A stretch of 64,000 nt of DNA from the NCBI RefSeq assembly GCF_000012945.1, contig NC_007511.1, positions 3,523,083 to 3,587,082 of the forward strand. The letters run 5' to 3'. Within the stretch, counting starts at the first letter, position 1. Every line of letters starts with the position of its first letter. This DNA is from Burkholderia lata (lineage in GTDB: Bacteria; Pseudomonadota; Gammaproteobacteria; Burkholderiales; Burkholderiaceae). The notes under the pieces are model-generated. The model searched no databases. It was not told the origin of the DNA and saw nothing but the letters and a program-made list of their open reading frames with translations. Positions 52,874 to 62,794 of this stretch are shown here, piece after piece. Made by a program: the position numbers and the translations under genes.

Positions 52874-53758
52874 CTATCGCGCCTTCAACGCCCACAACGC
52901 ATCGAGCACGTGCTGTGTCGCCCGTTCGACCGCTCCCGCCCGATGCGCGATACCCAGTTCCCGCCACAACGCCGGACGCAACGCCCGCATGACGACGCGT
53001 GCGTCGGATAGCGGGGCCCCCGCCTCGTGCGGCAGCAGCGTCGCGCCGTAACCCGCAGCGACCAGGCTCTTGATCGCATCGTTGTAGTTGAGTTCGATCC
53101 GTGGTTCCGGCCGGTGGCCGCCGAGCGCGAACCATTCCGTCGTGAGCCGCGACAGGCGCGTGGTCGCATCGTTGAGTATCAGCGGGCGGGCAGCCAGATA
53201 GCCGGGCGTGACGCGCGCCGGGAGCGGCCAGTCCGCCGGCAGAAACGCCATCACCGGATCGCGCCGCCACGCGCGGATCGACAATCCCGCGACCGCCGTC
53301 TGCGGCAACGCCACCAGTCCGATATCGAGCGTGCCCTGCGCAATGCGCGCCAGCGTGTCGTGCGACGTAAGCACCGCGATCTGGACATCGATGTCCGGAT
53401 GCTGCTCGCGCAACCGGGCCACCGCCTGCGGCAGCAGGTGCGCGATCGCCCCGGTCGATGCGCCGAGGCGTACGCGCCCGGTCAACCCCTGCACCTGCCG
53501 CTGCACATCGTCCAGCGTGGATTCGACCTCGGCCAGCAGACGCCGCGCCCGTTCCACCAACACTTCGCCGATGGGCGACGGCCGCACGTTGCCGCGCGTG
53601 CGGGACAGCAACGGTGCGCCGATGCGGCTTTCCAGTTCGGCAATGTGAAGACTGACGGTCGGCGGCGCGAGATGAAGCCATTGCGCCGCCGCGACAAAGG
53701 ACCCGTGGTCCGCGATGGCGACCAGCGTGCGCAGGCGGTCCAGGCTGATCTCGCGCAT
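52874..53758 (-). CDS. LysR-family regulator divergent from argC
   Basis: This 294-residue protein from ATG 53756-53758 begins MREISLDRLRTLVAIADHGS. The helix-turn-helix is FVAAAQWLHLAPPTVSLHIAEL, and a LysR effector domain follows. GAGGTGGGG lies just upstream of the start; an ATG six codons earlier is also possible. It is divergent from argC with a 120-bp gap and may control it, although an arginine-linked ligand is only a guess. Confidence 0.9.
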   Translation of the reverse strand: MREISLDRLRTLVAIADHGSFVAAAQWLHLAPPTVSLHIAELESRIGAPLLSRTRGNVRPSPIGEVLVERARRLLAEVESTLDDVQRQVQGLTGRVRLGASTGAIAHLLPQAVARLREQHPDIDVQIAVLTSHDTLARIAQGTLDIGLVALPQTAVAGLSIRAWRRDPVMAFLPADWPLPARVTPGYLAARPLILNDATTRLSRLTTEWFALGGHRPEPRIELNYNDAIKSLVAAGYGATLLPHEAGAPLSDARVVMRALRPALWRELGIAHRAGAVERATQHVLDALWALKAR

Positions 53759-53878
53759 TCCCCACCTCTCGTTCAAGAAAACTGAATCTGGCAGTCAGTA
53801 AATTCAACTTTTCCTATTCTAGGCGTTCGGCGGACGATACGGCTTTCCCGACGACCGAACCGAAGGAACGCGACCACC

Positions 53879-54826
53879 ATGAGCCAGCCCACTGTCTACA
53901 TCGACGGCGATCAAGGCACGACCGGATTGCTGATCCACGAGCGCCTGCGCGGGCGTATCGACCTGCAGCTCGTCACGCTGCCGGACGCCGAGCGCAAGGA
54001 TCCCGTGCGGCGCGCCGAAGCGATCAACGCAGCCGACATCGCGATCCTGTGCCTGCCCGACGCGGCCGCGCGCGAAGCGGTCGGCTTCATCCGGAATCCG
54101 GCGGTACGCGTGATCGACGCGAGTTCGGCCCATCGCACGCAGCCGGATTGGGTCTACGGCTTTCCCGAGATGGCGAACGGGCACGCGCAGACGATTGCGC
54201 ACGCTCGGCGCGTCACGAATCCGGGCTGCTACCCGACCGGCGCGATCGCGCTGCTGCGCCCCCTGCAACAGGCCGGCCTGCTGCCGCGCGACTACCCGGT
54301 GAGCATCCATGCCGTCTCCGGATACTCCGGCGGCGGACGGGCCGCCGTCGACGCATTCGAGTCGGGCGATGCTTCGCAAGCGAAACCGCTACAGGTCTAC
54401 GGGCTCGCACTCGCGCACAAGCATGTGCCCGAAATCCAGCTGCATGCCGGTCTGACGAATCGCCCGATGTTCGTGCCGGCCTACGGTGCCTATCGGCAAG
54501 GCATCGTGCTCACCGTACCGATCGAGCTTCGCCTGCTTCCTGCCGGTGTGACCGGTGAGCAGCTGCATGCGTGTCTCGCGCACCATTACGCCGACGCGCG
54601 TCACGTCGACGTCACGCCGCTCGCGGACACGCAAGCGATCACGCATCTCGATCCGCAAGCGCTGAACGGCACCAACGACATGCGGCTCGGCGTGTTCGTC
54701 AATGCCGAGCACGGCCAGGTGCTGCTGTCGGCCGTGTTCGACAATCTCGGCAAAGGGGCATCGGGCGCGGCCGTACAGAATCTCGACCTGATGCTCGGCG
54801 CGGCAGACGTGGCGAAAGCGGCATAA
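53879..54826 (+). CDS. argC: N-acetyl-gamma-glutamyl-phosphate reductase ArgC (type 2)
   Basis: This 315-residue protein belongs to the short (type 2) ArgC class. [17 protein letters not shown] binds NADP at the N terminus. The catalytic Cys is in [17 protein letters not shown], and a His follows ([11 protein letters not shown]). It reduces N-acetylglutamyl phosphate to the semialdehyde in arginine synthesis. No other arg gene is adjacent, so this may be a second copy under the LysR regulator. Confidence 0.93.
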   Translation: MSQPTVYIDGDQGTTGLLIHERLRGRIDLQLVTLPDAERKDPVRRAEAINAADIAILCLPDAAAREAVGFIRNPAVRVIDASSAHRTQPDWVYGFPEMANGHAQTIAHARRVTNPGCYPTGAIALLRPLQQAGLLPRDYPVSIHAVSGYSGGGRAAVDAFESGDASQAKPLQVYGLALAHKHVPEIQLHAGLTNRPMFVPAYGAYRQGIVLTVPIELRLLPAGVTGEQLHACLAHHYADARHVDVTPLADTQAITHLDPQALNGTNDMRLGVFVNAEHGQVLLSAVFDNLGKGASGAAVQNLDLMLGAADVAKAA

Positions 54827-54959
54827 GGCGCGTGCGAGCACCATCGTCGGCCGGCCCTGCTCATTGCGGCCGCGAATGCGTCGGTGCGAGGTGGACGCTA
54901 CCGGCCCGCGACGCGATTGCGAGCCGGAAACGGGTGCCTGCCGAGGTTCCGCACAGCCC

Positions 54960-54975
54960 CCCGTAAAAGCTCACC
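54960..54975 (+). repeat. CCCG-N6-CTCACC motif
   Basis: CCCGTAAAAGCTCACC lies between the convergent stops of argC and the LysR gene at 54987. The flanking CAGCCCCCCGTAAA is shared exactly with the second copy at 49118. It is a member of the dispersed family. Confidence 0.7.
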
Positions 54976-54986
54976 TTTAGCCGGTT

Positions 54987-55910
54987 TCAGGCCGTTTCGT
55001 CACCCGCCGCGACATTCAAACCGGCCAGCGTCTCCACCAGAAAATCCACGCACACGCGCACTTTCGCCGACGCCGCGACGCGCTCGGGATACACGGCCCA
55101 GATGTTCGCGGGCTGGATGGCGTCCGGCAGCACGCGACACAGGGCGCCGCGTTCGATCAGCGGCGCGGCTTCCCAGATCGAGCGCAACACGATTCCGCGC
55201 CCGGCCAGTGCCCACTGCACCGCCACTTCTCCATGGTTCGTCGACAGCGCGCCGCCGACCTTCACCGTTGCCGTTTCGCCGCGCACGTTCAGCCGCCAGA
55301 CACCGAACGGGTGATCGCGCTCCTTGATGGCCAGACAGTCGTGCGACGCAAGATCTGCGAGCGAACGCGGCGTGCCGCGCCGTGCGAGATAGTCGGGCGA
55401 TGCGCACAGCACGCGGTAGTTCGCGGCGAGGCGGCGCGCGACCAGGTGATCGGAGATCTCGTCGCCGATGCGCACGTCGAGGTCGTAGCCTTCGCCCGCG
55501 ACATCGACGAGCCGGTCGAACAGGTCGAGCCGCACATTCAGCTGCGGAAAGCGCGCGGTGAAGTCGAGCAGGGCCGGTGCGACGATGTGCCGGCCGAAGC
55601 CGAAGCTGCTCGAAATGCGCAGCGTGCCGCGCGGTACCGTGCGCGTGGTCGATACGTCCTCGACGAGATGATCGACGTCGTCGAGGATCTTCTCGGCGCG
55701 CGCATACACGCGTTCGCCGGCTTCCGTGACCGTCACGCGGCGCGTCGAACGATGCAGCAGCCGCGTGCCGAGCTGCGCCTCGAGCAACGCGATGCGCTTG
55801 CTGACATAGGCGGGCGATACCGCGAGCTGCTCCGCGGCCGCGCTGAAGCTGGTCAGGCGGACGACCAGGCTGAACACGCGCAGGTCGTCGAGATTCGGCG
55901 ATTTGTTCAC
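54987..55910 (-). CDS. LysR-family regulator divergent from the dmlA-like gene
   Basis: This 307-residue protein begins MNKSPNLDDLRVFSLVVRLT. The helix-turn-helix is FSAAAEQLAVSPAYVSKRIALLE, typical of the DmlR/YafC group, and GFGRHIVAPALLDFTARFPQ lies at the start of the effector domain. It is divergent from a tartrate/malate dehydrogenase gene with a 117-bp gap, the same arrangement as E. coli dmlR-dmlA, so it probably activates that gene on malate or tartrate. Confidence 0.9.
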   Translation of the reverse strand: MNKSPNLDDLRVFSLVVRLTSFSAAAEQLAVSPAYVSKRIALLEAQLGTRLLHRSTRRVTVTEAGERVYARAEKILDDVDHLVEDVSTTRTVPRGTLRISSSFGFGRHIVAPALLDFTARFPQLNVRLDLFDRLVDVAGEGYDLDVRIGDEISDHLVARRLAANYRVLCASPDYLARRGTPRSLADLASHDCLAIKERDHPFGVWRLNVRGETATVKVGGALSTNHGEVAVQWALAGRGIVLRSIWEAAPLIERGALCRVLPDAIQPANIWAVYPERVAASAKVRVCVDFLVETLAGLNVAAGDETA

Positions 55911-56027
55911 GATTCGTGGAAAGTCGATTAACCTTTCGCGCGATTTTAATCCGGATGGAAATAAATAGAATGGCGTGACGTGCCGCTGCCTCTCCCCGCG
56001 GCCAGCCTACCCGCCAAGGAGCTTTGC

Positions 56028-57113
56028 ATGACCGACAGGACCTACAAGATTGCCGTGATCCCCGGCGACGGCATCGGCCGTGAAGTGATGCCCGAGGGCC
56101 TGCGCGCACTCGATGCCGTGACTGCGCGCTTCGGCGTCCGCTTCGACTTCGTCCGGATCGACTGGGCAAGCTGTGACTACTATGCGCAGCACGGCAAGAT
56201 GATGCCGGACGACTGGAAGGCACAACTGTCGGGCATGGACGCGATCCTGTTCGGCGCTGTCGGCTGGCCGGCGACGGTGCCCGATCACATTTCGCTGTGG
56301 GGCTCGCTGCTGAAATTCCGCCGCGAATTCGACCAGTACATCAACCTGCGGCCCGCGCGCCTGTTCGACGGCGTGCCGTCGCCGCTCGCCGGCCGCCGCG
56401 CGGGCGACATCGACTTCATGATCGTGCGCGAGAACACCGAGGGCGAATATTCGTCGGTCGGCGGCACGATGTTCGAAGGCACCGAGCGCGAGATCGTGAT
56501 GCAGCAGTCGATCTTCACGCGTCACGGCACCGAGCGCGTGCTGAAATTCGCGTTCGACCTCGCGCAGCGGCGCGCAAAGCGCCTCACCGTCGCGACGAAG
56601 AGCAACGGCATCGCGATCAGCATGCCGTGGTGGGACGCGCGCACGGCCGAGATGGCCGAACGCTATCCCGACATCGCCGTCGACAAGCAGCACATCGACA
56701 TCCTGTGTGCGCGTTTCGTGCTGCAGCCGGACCGCTTCGACGTCGTCGTCGCGTCGAACCTGTTCGGCGACATCCTGTCGGATCTCGGGCCGGCCTGTAC
56801 GGGCACGATCGGCATCGCGCCGTCGGCGAACCTGAACCCCGACCGCAAGTTTCCGTCGCTGTTCGAACCCGTGCACGGCTCCGCGCCCGACATCGCGGGG
56901 CAATTCATCGCGAATCCGGTCGCGATGATCTGGTCCGCGGCCTTGATGCTCGACTTCCTCGGCAACGGCGCGGGCCGCGAACGCGAAGCGCACGATGCGA
57001 TCGTCGCCGCGATCGAGGACGTGCTGCGCACGGGGCCGCATACGCGCGATCTCGGCGGCAACGCGGGGACGCAGGAAGTGGGTGAGGCGATCGCCGCGAG
57101 AATCGCGGGCTGA
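56028..57113 (+). CDS. dmlA: tartrate dehydrogenase / D-malate dehydrogenase
   Basis: This 361-residue protein of the isocitrate/isopropylmalate dehydrogenase family starts at ATG 56028 with AAGGAG upstream. IAVIPGDGIGREVMPEG lies at the N terminus, FMIVRENTEGEYSSVGG binds the substrate, and NLFGDILSDLGPACTGTIGIAPSANLNP near residue 245 is the family signature. The enzyme class oxidatively decarboxylates D-malate or oxidises tartrate with NAD and a divalent metal. A divergent DmlR-like regulator supports the call. Confidence 0.92.
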   Translation: MTDRTYKIAVIPGDGIGREVMPEGLRALDAVTARFGVRFDFVRIDWASCDYYAQHGKMMPDDWKAQLSGMDAILFGAVGWPATVPDHISLWGSLLKFRREFDQYINLRPARLFDGVPSPLAGRRAGDIDFMIVRENTEGEYSSVGGTMFEGTEREIVMQQSIFTRHGTERVLKFAFDLAQRRAKRLTVATKSNGIAISMPWWDARTAEMAERYPDIAVDKQHIDILCARFVLQPDRFDVVVASNLFGDILSDLGPACTGTIGIAPSANLNPDRKFPSLFEPVHGSAPDIAGQFIANPVAMIWSAALMLDFLGNGAGREREAHDAIVAAIEDVLRTGPHTRDLGGNAGTQEVGEAIAARIAG

Positions 57114-57615
57114 TGATCACGCCCGGCGCGTTCGTACGCGCCGGGTAGTGGTGGCGAGAATCCGCGTGCGGTGAGCGGTGAGCAACACGCAATGTGTTTG
57201 CGCACTGGTGTGGATGCCGATGCCTGTCTGATGAAGTTGAGCGGTGAGCAACGTCACACCGCAACGCGCACGGCTCGCGCTATCCGTTTTCGACGTCGAT
57301 CCGATCGGTGAGTTGCACACCGCGCGCGTGCACACCGATCGTCAATCCACTCTCAGCCCTGTGCGATCGGTGAGATGCATCACGCGGTGAAGCACACCGT
57401 TGCATGCCAACCCGGGCCTCACGCGATGCCGACGTGTTGTACGGGCCGGTCCGTTTTGCCCGGCACGATGCCGCATCGAACGGCTCACGGCACACAGTCC
57501 GACGCGACATTTCACCTCGTCCCGAAAAATCTCACCTTCGGTGCATCGACTCCCGAATTTCCTCACCGTTGAAGCCCGGTGACATGTTCGTCGATCCGTC
57601 GAGTCGACGCGCGCG
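57114..57615. repeat. 502-bp gene-free region with degenerate 62-66-bp repeat array
   Basis: Four diverged units begin GGTGAG at 57177, 57243, 57307 and 57369, with spacings of 66, 64 and 62 bp. Exact sub-repeats are GAGCGGTGAGCAAC (57173 and 57239) and CGATCGGTGAG (57302 and 57364). Two copies of CCCG-N6-CTCACC close the region at 57521 and 57552. Short open frames here are not coding. The region separates two convergent genes. The repeats are too divergent for CRISPR. Confidence 0.65.
57521..57567 (+). repeat. two CCCG-N6-CTCACC motifs, 31 bp apart
   Basis: CCCGAAAAATCTCACC (57521-57536) and CCCGAATTTCCTCACC (57552-57567) are direct repeats, about three helical turns start to start, at the end of the repeat array. 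Confidence 0.75.
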
Positions 57616-58095
57616 TCACAGCCCGAGGTCGGACAGCCCCGGATGATCGTCCGGACGACGGCCGAGCGGCCAGTGATAGAGACGATCCTGCTCGCGAATC
57701 GGCAGGTCGTTGATGCTCGCGTGACGATGTGCCATCAGGCCGTTTTCGTCGAACTCCCAGTTTTCGTTGCCATACGAACGGAACCAGTTGCCGGCGTCGT
57801 CATGCCATTCGTATGCGAAGCGCACCGCGATGCGATTGCCGTCGAACGCCCACAGCTCCTTGATCAGCCGGTAGTCGAGCTCGCGCGTCCACTTGCGCTG
57901 CAGCAGCCCGACGATCTCGTCGCGGCCGGTCACGAATTCCGCGCGGTTGCGCCATTGGCTTTGCGGCGTATAGGCGAGCGACACGCGCTGCGGGTCGCGC
58001 GTGTTCCATCCGTCCTCGGCGGCGCGCACCTTCTGGCGTGCCGTTTCGAGCGTGAAGGGCGGAACGGGCGGACGAACTTCGGGGGATGCGGACAT
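57616..58095 (-). CDS. NTF2-like protein, DUF1348 family
   Basis: This 159-residue SnoaL/NTF2-fold protein contains [21 protein letters not shown] and the conserved core [40 protein letters not shown] near the end is the DUF1348 hallmark. The family's biochemical role is not established; it may bind or isomerise a small molecule. It lies 63 bp downstream of a TetR gene in the same direction, so the TetR protein probably regulates it. Confidence 0.9.
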   Translation of the reverse strand: MSASPEVRPPVPPFTLETARQKVRAAEDGWNTRDPQRVSLAYTPQSQWRNRAEFVTGRDEIVGLLQRKWTRELDYRLIKELWAFDGNRIAVRFAYEWHDDAGNWFRSYGNENWEFDENGLMAHRHASINDLPIREQDRLYHWPLGRRPDDHPGLSDLGL

Positions 58096-58158
58096 GGATT
58101 GCTCCTGTTCAGGTTCTGGCCACGGACACTCGCGGCCGGTTCGGATTCGCTGCTTCGA

Positions 58159-58764
58159 CTAGCGGGACACCGCGTCGAGCAGCAGTTCGGCCGTTGCGCG
58201 CGCATCGCGCGCAGCGTTTGCATCGCCGCTGACGAGCGCCACACCGATTGCGCCGTCGATCAGCACGAGCCACTGGCGCGCCAGGCGCGCGAGCCCGCGG
58301 CGCTCGATGCCGGTTTCGTCGGCATACGCATCGAACCGCTCGCGTACGAATGCCAGCAGGCGTGCCTTGTGCTCACGCGCGACGACGCGCACAGGGTCAT
58401 CCGCGTCGGGAATCTCACCCGATGCGTTCAGGAACGCACAGCCGTGGAAGTCGGGCTGCCCGAACCAGTCGCGCAGCACGTCGAACATGCCGAGCAACTG
58501 CACGCGCGGCGCCTTGCCGCGCGCCAGCGTTGCATCGACGAACCAGCGCATCCAGCGCTCGTCGCGACGTTCGAGCGCGGCCACGACCAGCGCCTCTTTC
58601 GATTCGAAATGCGAATAAAAGCTCTTTCGGGCCGCGCCGGATCGCTTGACGATCGCATCGACGCCGGTTGCGTGGATGCCGCCCGAATAGATCAGCGCTT
58701 CGGCTGCATCGAGCAGCCGGTCGCGAACGCCCGGTTCGCCGGAGGGGTCGTGAAGTGTGTTCAT
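58159..58764 (-). CDS. TetR-family regulator
   Basis: This 201-residue protein has an N-terminal TetR helix-turn-helix (LLDAAEALIYSGGIHATGVD, then IVKRSGAARKSFYSHFESKEAL). The C-terminal helical domain contains PDFHGCAFLNASGEIPDADDP. The start is ATG 58762-58764. The sequence GAACGATCGTTC around 58779-58790, just upstream, is a perfect 12-bp palindrome and a likely operator. It probably represses itself and the DUF1348 gene. Confidence 0.92.
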   Translation of the reverse strand: MNTLHDPSGEPGVRDRLLDAAEALIYSGGIHATGVDAIVKRSGAARKSFYSHFESKEALVVAALERRDERWMRWFVDATLARGKAPRVQLLGMFDVLRDWFGQPDFHGCAFLNASGEIPDADDPVRVVAREHKARLLAFVRERFDAYADETGIERRGLARLARQWLVLIDGAIGVALVSGDANAARDARATAELLLDAVSR

Positions 58765-58778
58765 GGGTTTACGGTAGA

Positions 58779-58790
58779 ACGATCGTTCTC
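58779..58790. promoter_or_regulatory. palindromic operator candidate for the TetR regulator
   Basis: GAACGATCGTTC is a perfect palindrome 15 bp upstream of the TetR start. TetR proteins commonly bind such sites to autoregulate. Confidence 0.55.
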
Positions 58791-58946
58791 CATCGTCAAC
58801 CCCGGCATGAAAAAGCCCTGTCGGCGAGAGGGCTGAATCGCGGCCGGGCCACGCGACGCGGCCCGGCGCGTTTACGACATTTTTTCTTGAAGCGGACGCG
58901 CGACGCTCACTACACTTCGGTCACCCTGTCTGGGCGAAAGGACATC

Positions 58947-59585
58947 ATGCAGCGACCGGAATCCGCGCGCCCCGCGCGCGCCTATGCGGCTTATGCGAAA
59001 CGGCTCGACGGCCGCGTCGTCGTACGGCGCTTCGACCCGCACAACGATTCGTACGACACGTTGACCGCGCTGCTGCATCGCGCGTTCGCGCCGCTCGGCG
59101 CATTGGGCTTCAACTGCCCGGGCGTCGATCAGCCGGCCTCGGCGACACGCGAACGCGTGCTCACCGGCGAGTGCTTCGTCGCACTCGGCAACGCGCACCT
59201 GGTCGCGACGATGACGATGCGTTCGCACGATCCCGATTCGCGCTGCGATCCGTACCGCAGCCGGCACGTGGCGACGCTCGGCCAACTGGCCGTCGATCCC
59301 GTCTGGCAGGATCGCGGCATCGGCCGTTCGCTGCTCGCGTTCGCGCAACGGCGGGCCGCCGCGCGCGGCGCGACGCACCTCGCACTCGACGCACCGTATG
59401 CGGCGATCCGGCTCATCGAGTTCTATCGTCGCGAAGGATTTCAACCGGTCGACGTGATGCGCTTTCCGGGACACAACTACGACAGCACGATCCTGTGCAA
59501 AGCCGTCGGCGTCGCGAACGGTCGCATCGTTGCCGGCGACACGACGCAGTTCGACGTCACGCGCCGAGTCGGTGCCGCTTCATGA
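58947..59585 (+). CDS. GNAT-family N-acetyltransferase
   Basis: This 212-residue protein starts at ATG 58947. The acetyl-CoA-binding motif A is QLAVDPVWQDRGIGRSLLAFAQ, with Q-x2-GxG/A form. A C-terminal LDAPYAAIRLIEFYRREGFQPV completes the fold. An N-terminal extension of about 50 residues precedes the core. The acceptor is unknown. Its stop overlaps the next gene (ATGA). Confidence 0.9.
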   Translation: MQRPESARPARAYAAYAKRLDGRVVVRRFDPHNDSYDTLTALLHRAFAPLGALGFNCPGVDQPASATRERVLTGECFVALGNAHLVATMTMRSHDPDSRCDPYRSRHVATLGQLAVDPVWQDRGIGRSLLAFAQRRAAARGATHLALDAPYAAIRLIEFYRREGFQPVDVMRFPGHNYDSTILCKAVGVANGRIVAGDTTQFDVTRRVGAAS

Positions 59586-59998
59586 AACACGATATGCCGA
59601 AGCGCGATGGCGGAGACGATCACACCCGGCTCGACATCCGGCAGGCACGCGTGCGCGCGGCGCGGCGACTGCGCGGTGTGTTGAAGCTGACGATTCTCAC
59701 GATCGCGGTTGCCCAGGCGCTGGCGTTCGCGTTCGAAGGCCTGCTGGTCATGACCGGCTTCGCGCCGGATGCCGCGACGGTGCTGCTGTTCCGCTTCGTC
59801 ACGTGCGCGCTGGTCAGCTTCTGGCTGCAGGCGGATGCGTTGCGCGCATATCAACACGCGGCCCGACACGGGTTCGTCACCGTTCCCGGCGCGCATGGCG
59901 AGCCGGCCGACATCGCGCCGCGGTGCCCGAAGCGCTGGCTCGTCGTGTTGAGTCTTCAGCTCGACCCGCGAGGGTTGAATGGTGAACGGATCAAGTAG
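59582..59998 (+). CDS. small membrane protein coupled to the acetyltransferase
   Basis: This 138-residue protein starts at ATG 59582, overlapping the GNAT stop; ATG 59594 is an alternative. Two hydrophobic segments (LKLTILTIAVAQALAFAF and AATVLLFRFVTCALVSFWL) are preceded by a basic N-terminal region (RQARVRAARRLRG). No family is recognised. Translational coupling suggests a shared role with the acetyltransferase. Confidence 0.65.
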   Translation: MKHDMPKRDGGDDHTRLDIRQARVRAARRLRGVLKLTILTIAVAQALAFAFEGLLVMTGFAPDAATVLLFRFVTCALVSFWLQADALRAYQHAARHGFVTVPGAHGEPADIAPRCPKRWLVVLSLQLDPRGLNGERIK

Positions 59999-60283
59999 CG
60001 GTCTGCGCACCGATCGATGTCCATTGACGTCGATCGCATCGCGCATGAGTGAGTCGCAACGACACGTGAAGGCTCACGGTTGATGGCGCGGTTCGACACG
60101 CATCGCATGGGTGCGTCGCGAACGATCACACGACAAGCCACGAGGGAAGTGCCCGGAAGAGGGGGAGCAGGTGCCGAACGGCGTGATGGCGGGAAGCGAG
60201 GCGACTGCCGACGGGTGAAGTGAACGTTCGATTGCAGGTCACCGATGTGCGATCGCATCGCGATTCGGCGCGCAAACACAGCT

Positions 60284-60299
60284 CCCGAATAATCTCACC
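60284..60299 (+). repeat. CCCG-N6-CTCACC motif
   Basis: CCCGAATAATCTCACC differs at two positions from the copy at 57521. It lies between the convergent stops of the 59582 gene and tdh. Confidence 0.7.
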
Positions 60300-60340
60300 T
60301 TGAGCCCGGATTCGCGTGCTTCGACTCGAAAACGCAGACG

Positions 60341-60383
60341 TAAAACAAAAACGGGGCAGGCGGCAAACACGCCGCACCGCCCC
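60341..60383 (-). terminator. rho-independent terminator of kbl-tdh
   Basis: On the minus strand, a GC-rich stem (60353-60383, GGGGC with GCCCC at the base) is followed by CGTTTTTGTTTTA, a clear T-tract. It starts 9 bp after the tdh stop. Confidence 0.9.
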
Positions 60384-60391
60384 TTCGGCAC

Positions 60392-61420
60392 TCAGGCCGT
60401 CCAGTCGAGAATCACCTTGCCGCTTTCACCCGACAACATCGCGGCGAATCCCTTCTCGTAATCGTCGGCCGCAAAACGATGCGTAATGATCGGCGACAGG
60501 TCGAGGCCGCTCTGCAGCATCGCGACCATCTTGTACCAGGTCTCGAACATCTCGCGGCCGTAGATGCCCTTGATCTCGAGCCCCTTGAAGATCACCTGGT
60601 TCCAGTCGATCGCCGTCTGCGCGGGCGGAATGCCGAGCAACGCGACCTTGCCGCCGTGGTTCATCGCCTCGAGCATGCTCGTGAACGCGCTCGGCACGCC
60701 CGACATTTCGAGGCCGACGTCAAAGCCTTCGGTCATGTGCAGGTCGGACATCACGTCGCGCAGCGACTCGCGCGCGACATTGACCGCGCGCGTCGCGCCC
60801 ATCTTGCGCGCGAGTTCGAGCCGGTAGTCGTTGATGTCGGTGATCACGACGTTGCGCGCGCCGACGTGTTTCGCGATCGCGACGGCCATGATGCCGATCG
60901 GGCCCGCGCCGGTGATCAGCACGTCTTCGCCGACGAGGTTGAACGACAGCGCCGTGTGCGTCGCGTTGCCGAACGGATCGAAGATCGATGCGAGATCGTC
61001 GGAGATCTCCGGCGGAATCTTGAACGCGTTGAACGCAGGAATCGCCAGATACTCGGCGAACGCGCCTTCGCGGTTCACGCCGACACCGACCGTGTTGCGG
61101 CACAGATGCCGGCGCCCCGCGCGACAGTTGCGGCAGAAACCGCACGTGATGTGGCCTTCGCCGGACACGCGATCGCCAATCGCGAAGCCGCGCACTTCCT
61201 GCCCCATCTCGACGATCTCGCCGACGTATTCGTGACCGACGTGCATCGGCACGGGAATCGTCTTCTGCGCCCAGTCGTCCCACTTCCAGATATGGATGTC
61301 GGTGCCGCAGATCGCCGTGCGGCGGATCTTGATCAGCACGTCGTTGTGGCCGACTTCAGGACGCTTCACGCGCGTGAGCGTGAGGCCGGGGCCGCGTTCG
61401 AGCTTTGCCAGTGCTTTCAT
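60392..61420 (-). CDS. tdh: L-threonine 3-dehydrogenase
   Basis: This 342-residue zinc MDR enzyme has the catalytic zinc ligands in [15 protein letters not shown] (Cys near residue 38) and [14 protein letters not shown] (His/Glu near 63). The structural zinc cysteines lie in [15 protein letters not shown], and the NAD-binding site is [18 protein letters not shown]. It oxidises threonine to 2-amino-3-ketobutyrate, which Kbl cleaves to glycine and acetyl-CoA. It lies 13 bp after kbl in the same operon. Confidence 0.97.
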   Translation of the reverse strand: MKALAKLERGPGLTLTRVKRPEVGHNDVLIKIRRTAICGTDIHIWKWDDWAQKTIPVPMHVGHEYVGEIVEMGQEVRGFAIGDRVSGEGHITCGFCRNCRAGRRHLCRNTVGVGVNREGAFAEYLAIPAFNAFKIPPEISDDLASIFDPFGNATHTALSFNLVGEDVLITGAGPIGIMAVAIAKHVGARNVVITDINDYRLELARKMGATRAVNVARESLRDVMSDLHMTEGFDVGLEMSGVPSAFTSMLEAMNHGGKVALLGIPPAQTAIDWNQVIFKGLEIKGIYGREMFETWYKMVAMLQSGLDLSPIITHRFAADDYEKGFAAMLSGESGKVILDWTA

Positions 61421-61433
61421 GATCGCGCCTCCG

Positions 61434-62633
<1,200 letters not shown>

Positions 62634-62738
62634 CGCAAAGCTCCTGACAGGGTTTCGCATTCCGCAACGCGCCACTCGTGGCGGCGGCGCAACGGCCTGC
62701 TACTGTTATAGTCGGTCGTTCGGTTGACCGCATTTATC

Positions 62739-62768
62739 CGATATTCCGAACTAGAATTCGAAATATCG
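62739..62768. promoter_or_regulatory. inverted-repeat operator between kbl and XRE-cupin genes
   Basis: CGATATTCCGAA (62739-62750) and TTCGAAATATCG (62757-62768) match as an inverted repeat at 11 of 12 positions, with a 6-bp spacer. Its centre is about 42 bp before the regulator start and 120 bp before kbl. Confidence 0.7.
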
Positions 62769-62794
62769 AACAACTCTAAGCGAACGGAATCCAA

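Larger units (their letters stand above)
59999..60391. repeat. gene-free region with second degenerate 62-67-bp repeat array
   Basis: Related units start at 60043 (GCATGAGTGAGTCGCAACGA), 60105 (GCATGGGTGCGTCGCGAACG), 60167 (GCAGGTGCCGAACG) and 60234 (GCAGGTCACCGATG), spaced 62, 62 and 67 bp. GACGTCGATC before the first unit also occurs in the array at 57 kb. The array ends with CCCGAATAATCTCACC (60284-60299). The region ends in the tdh terminator. Confidence 0.55.

Noticed and set aside
57170..57440. CRISPR-like periodic array
   Set aside because: The 62-66-bp periodicity is real, but the units share only short exact blocks (11 and 14 bp) and drift along their length. There are no identical repeats and no cas gene.
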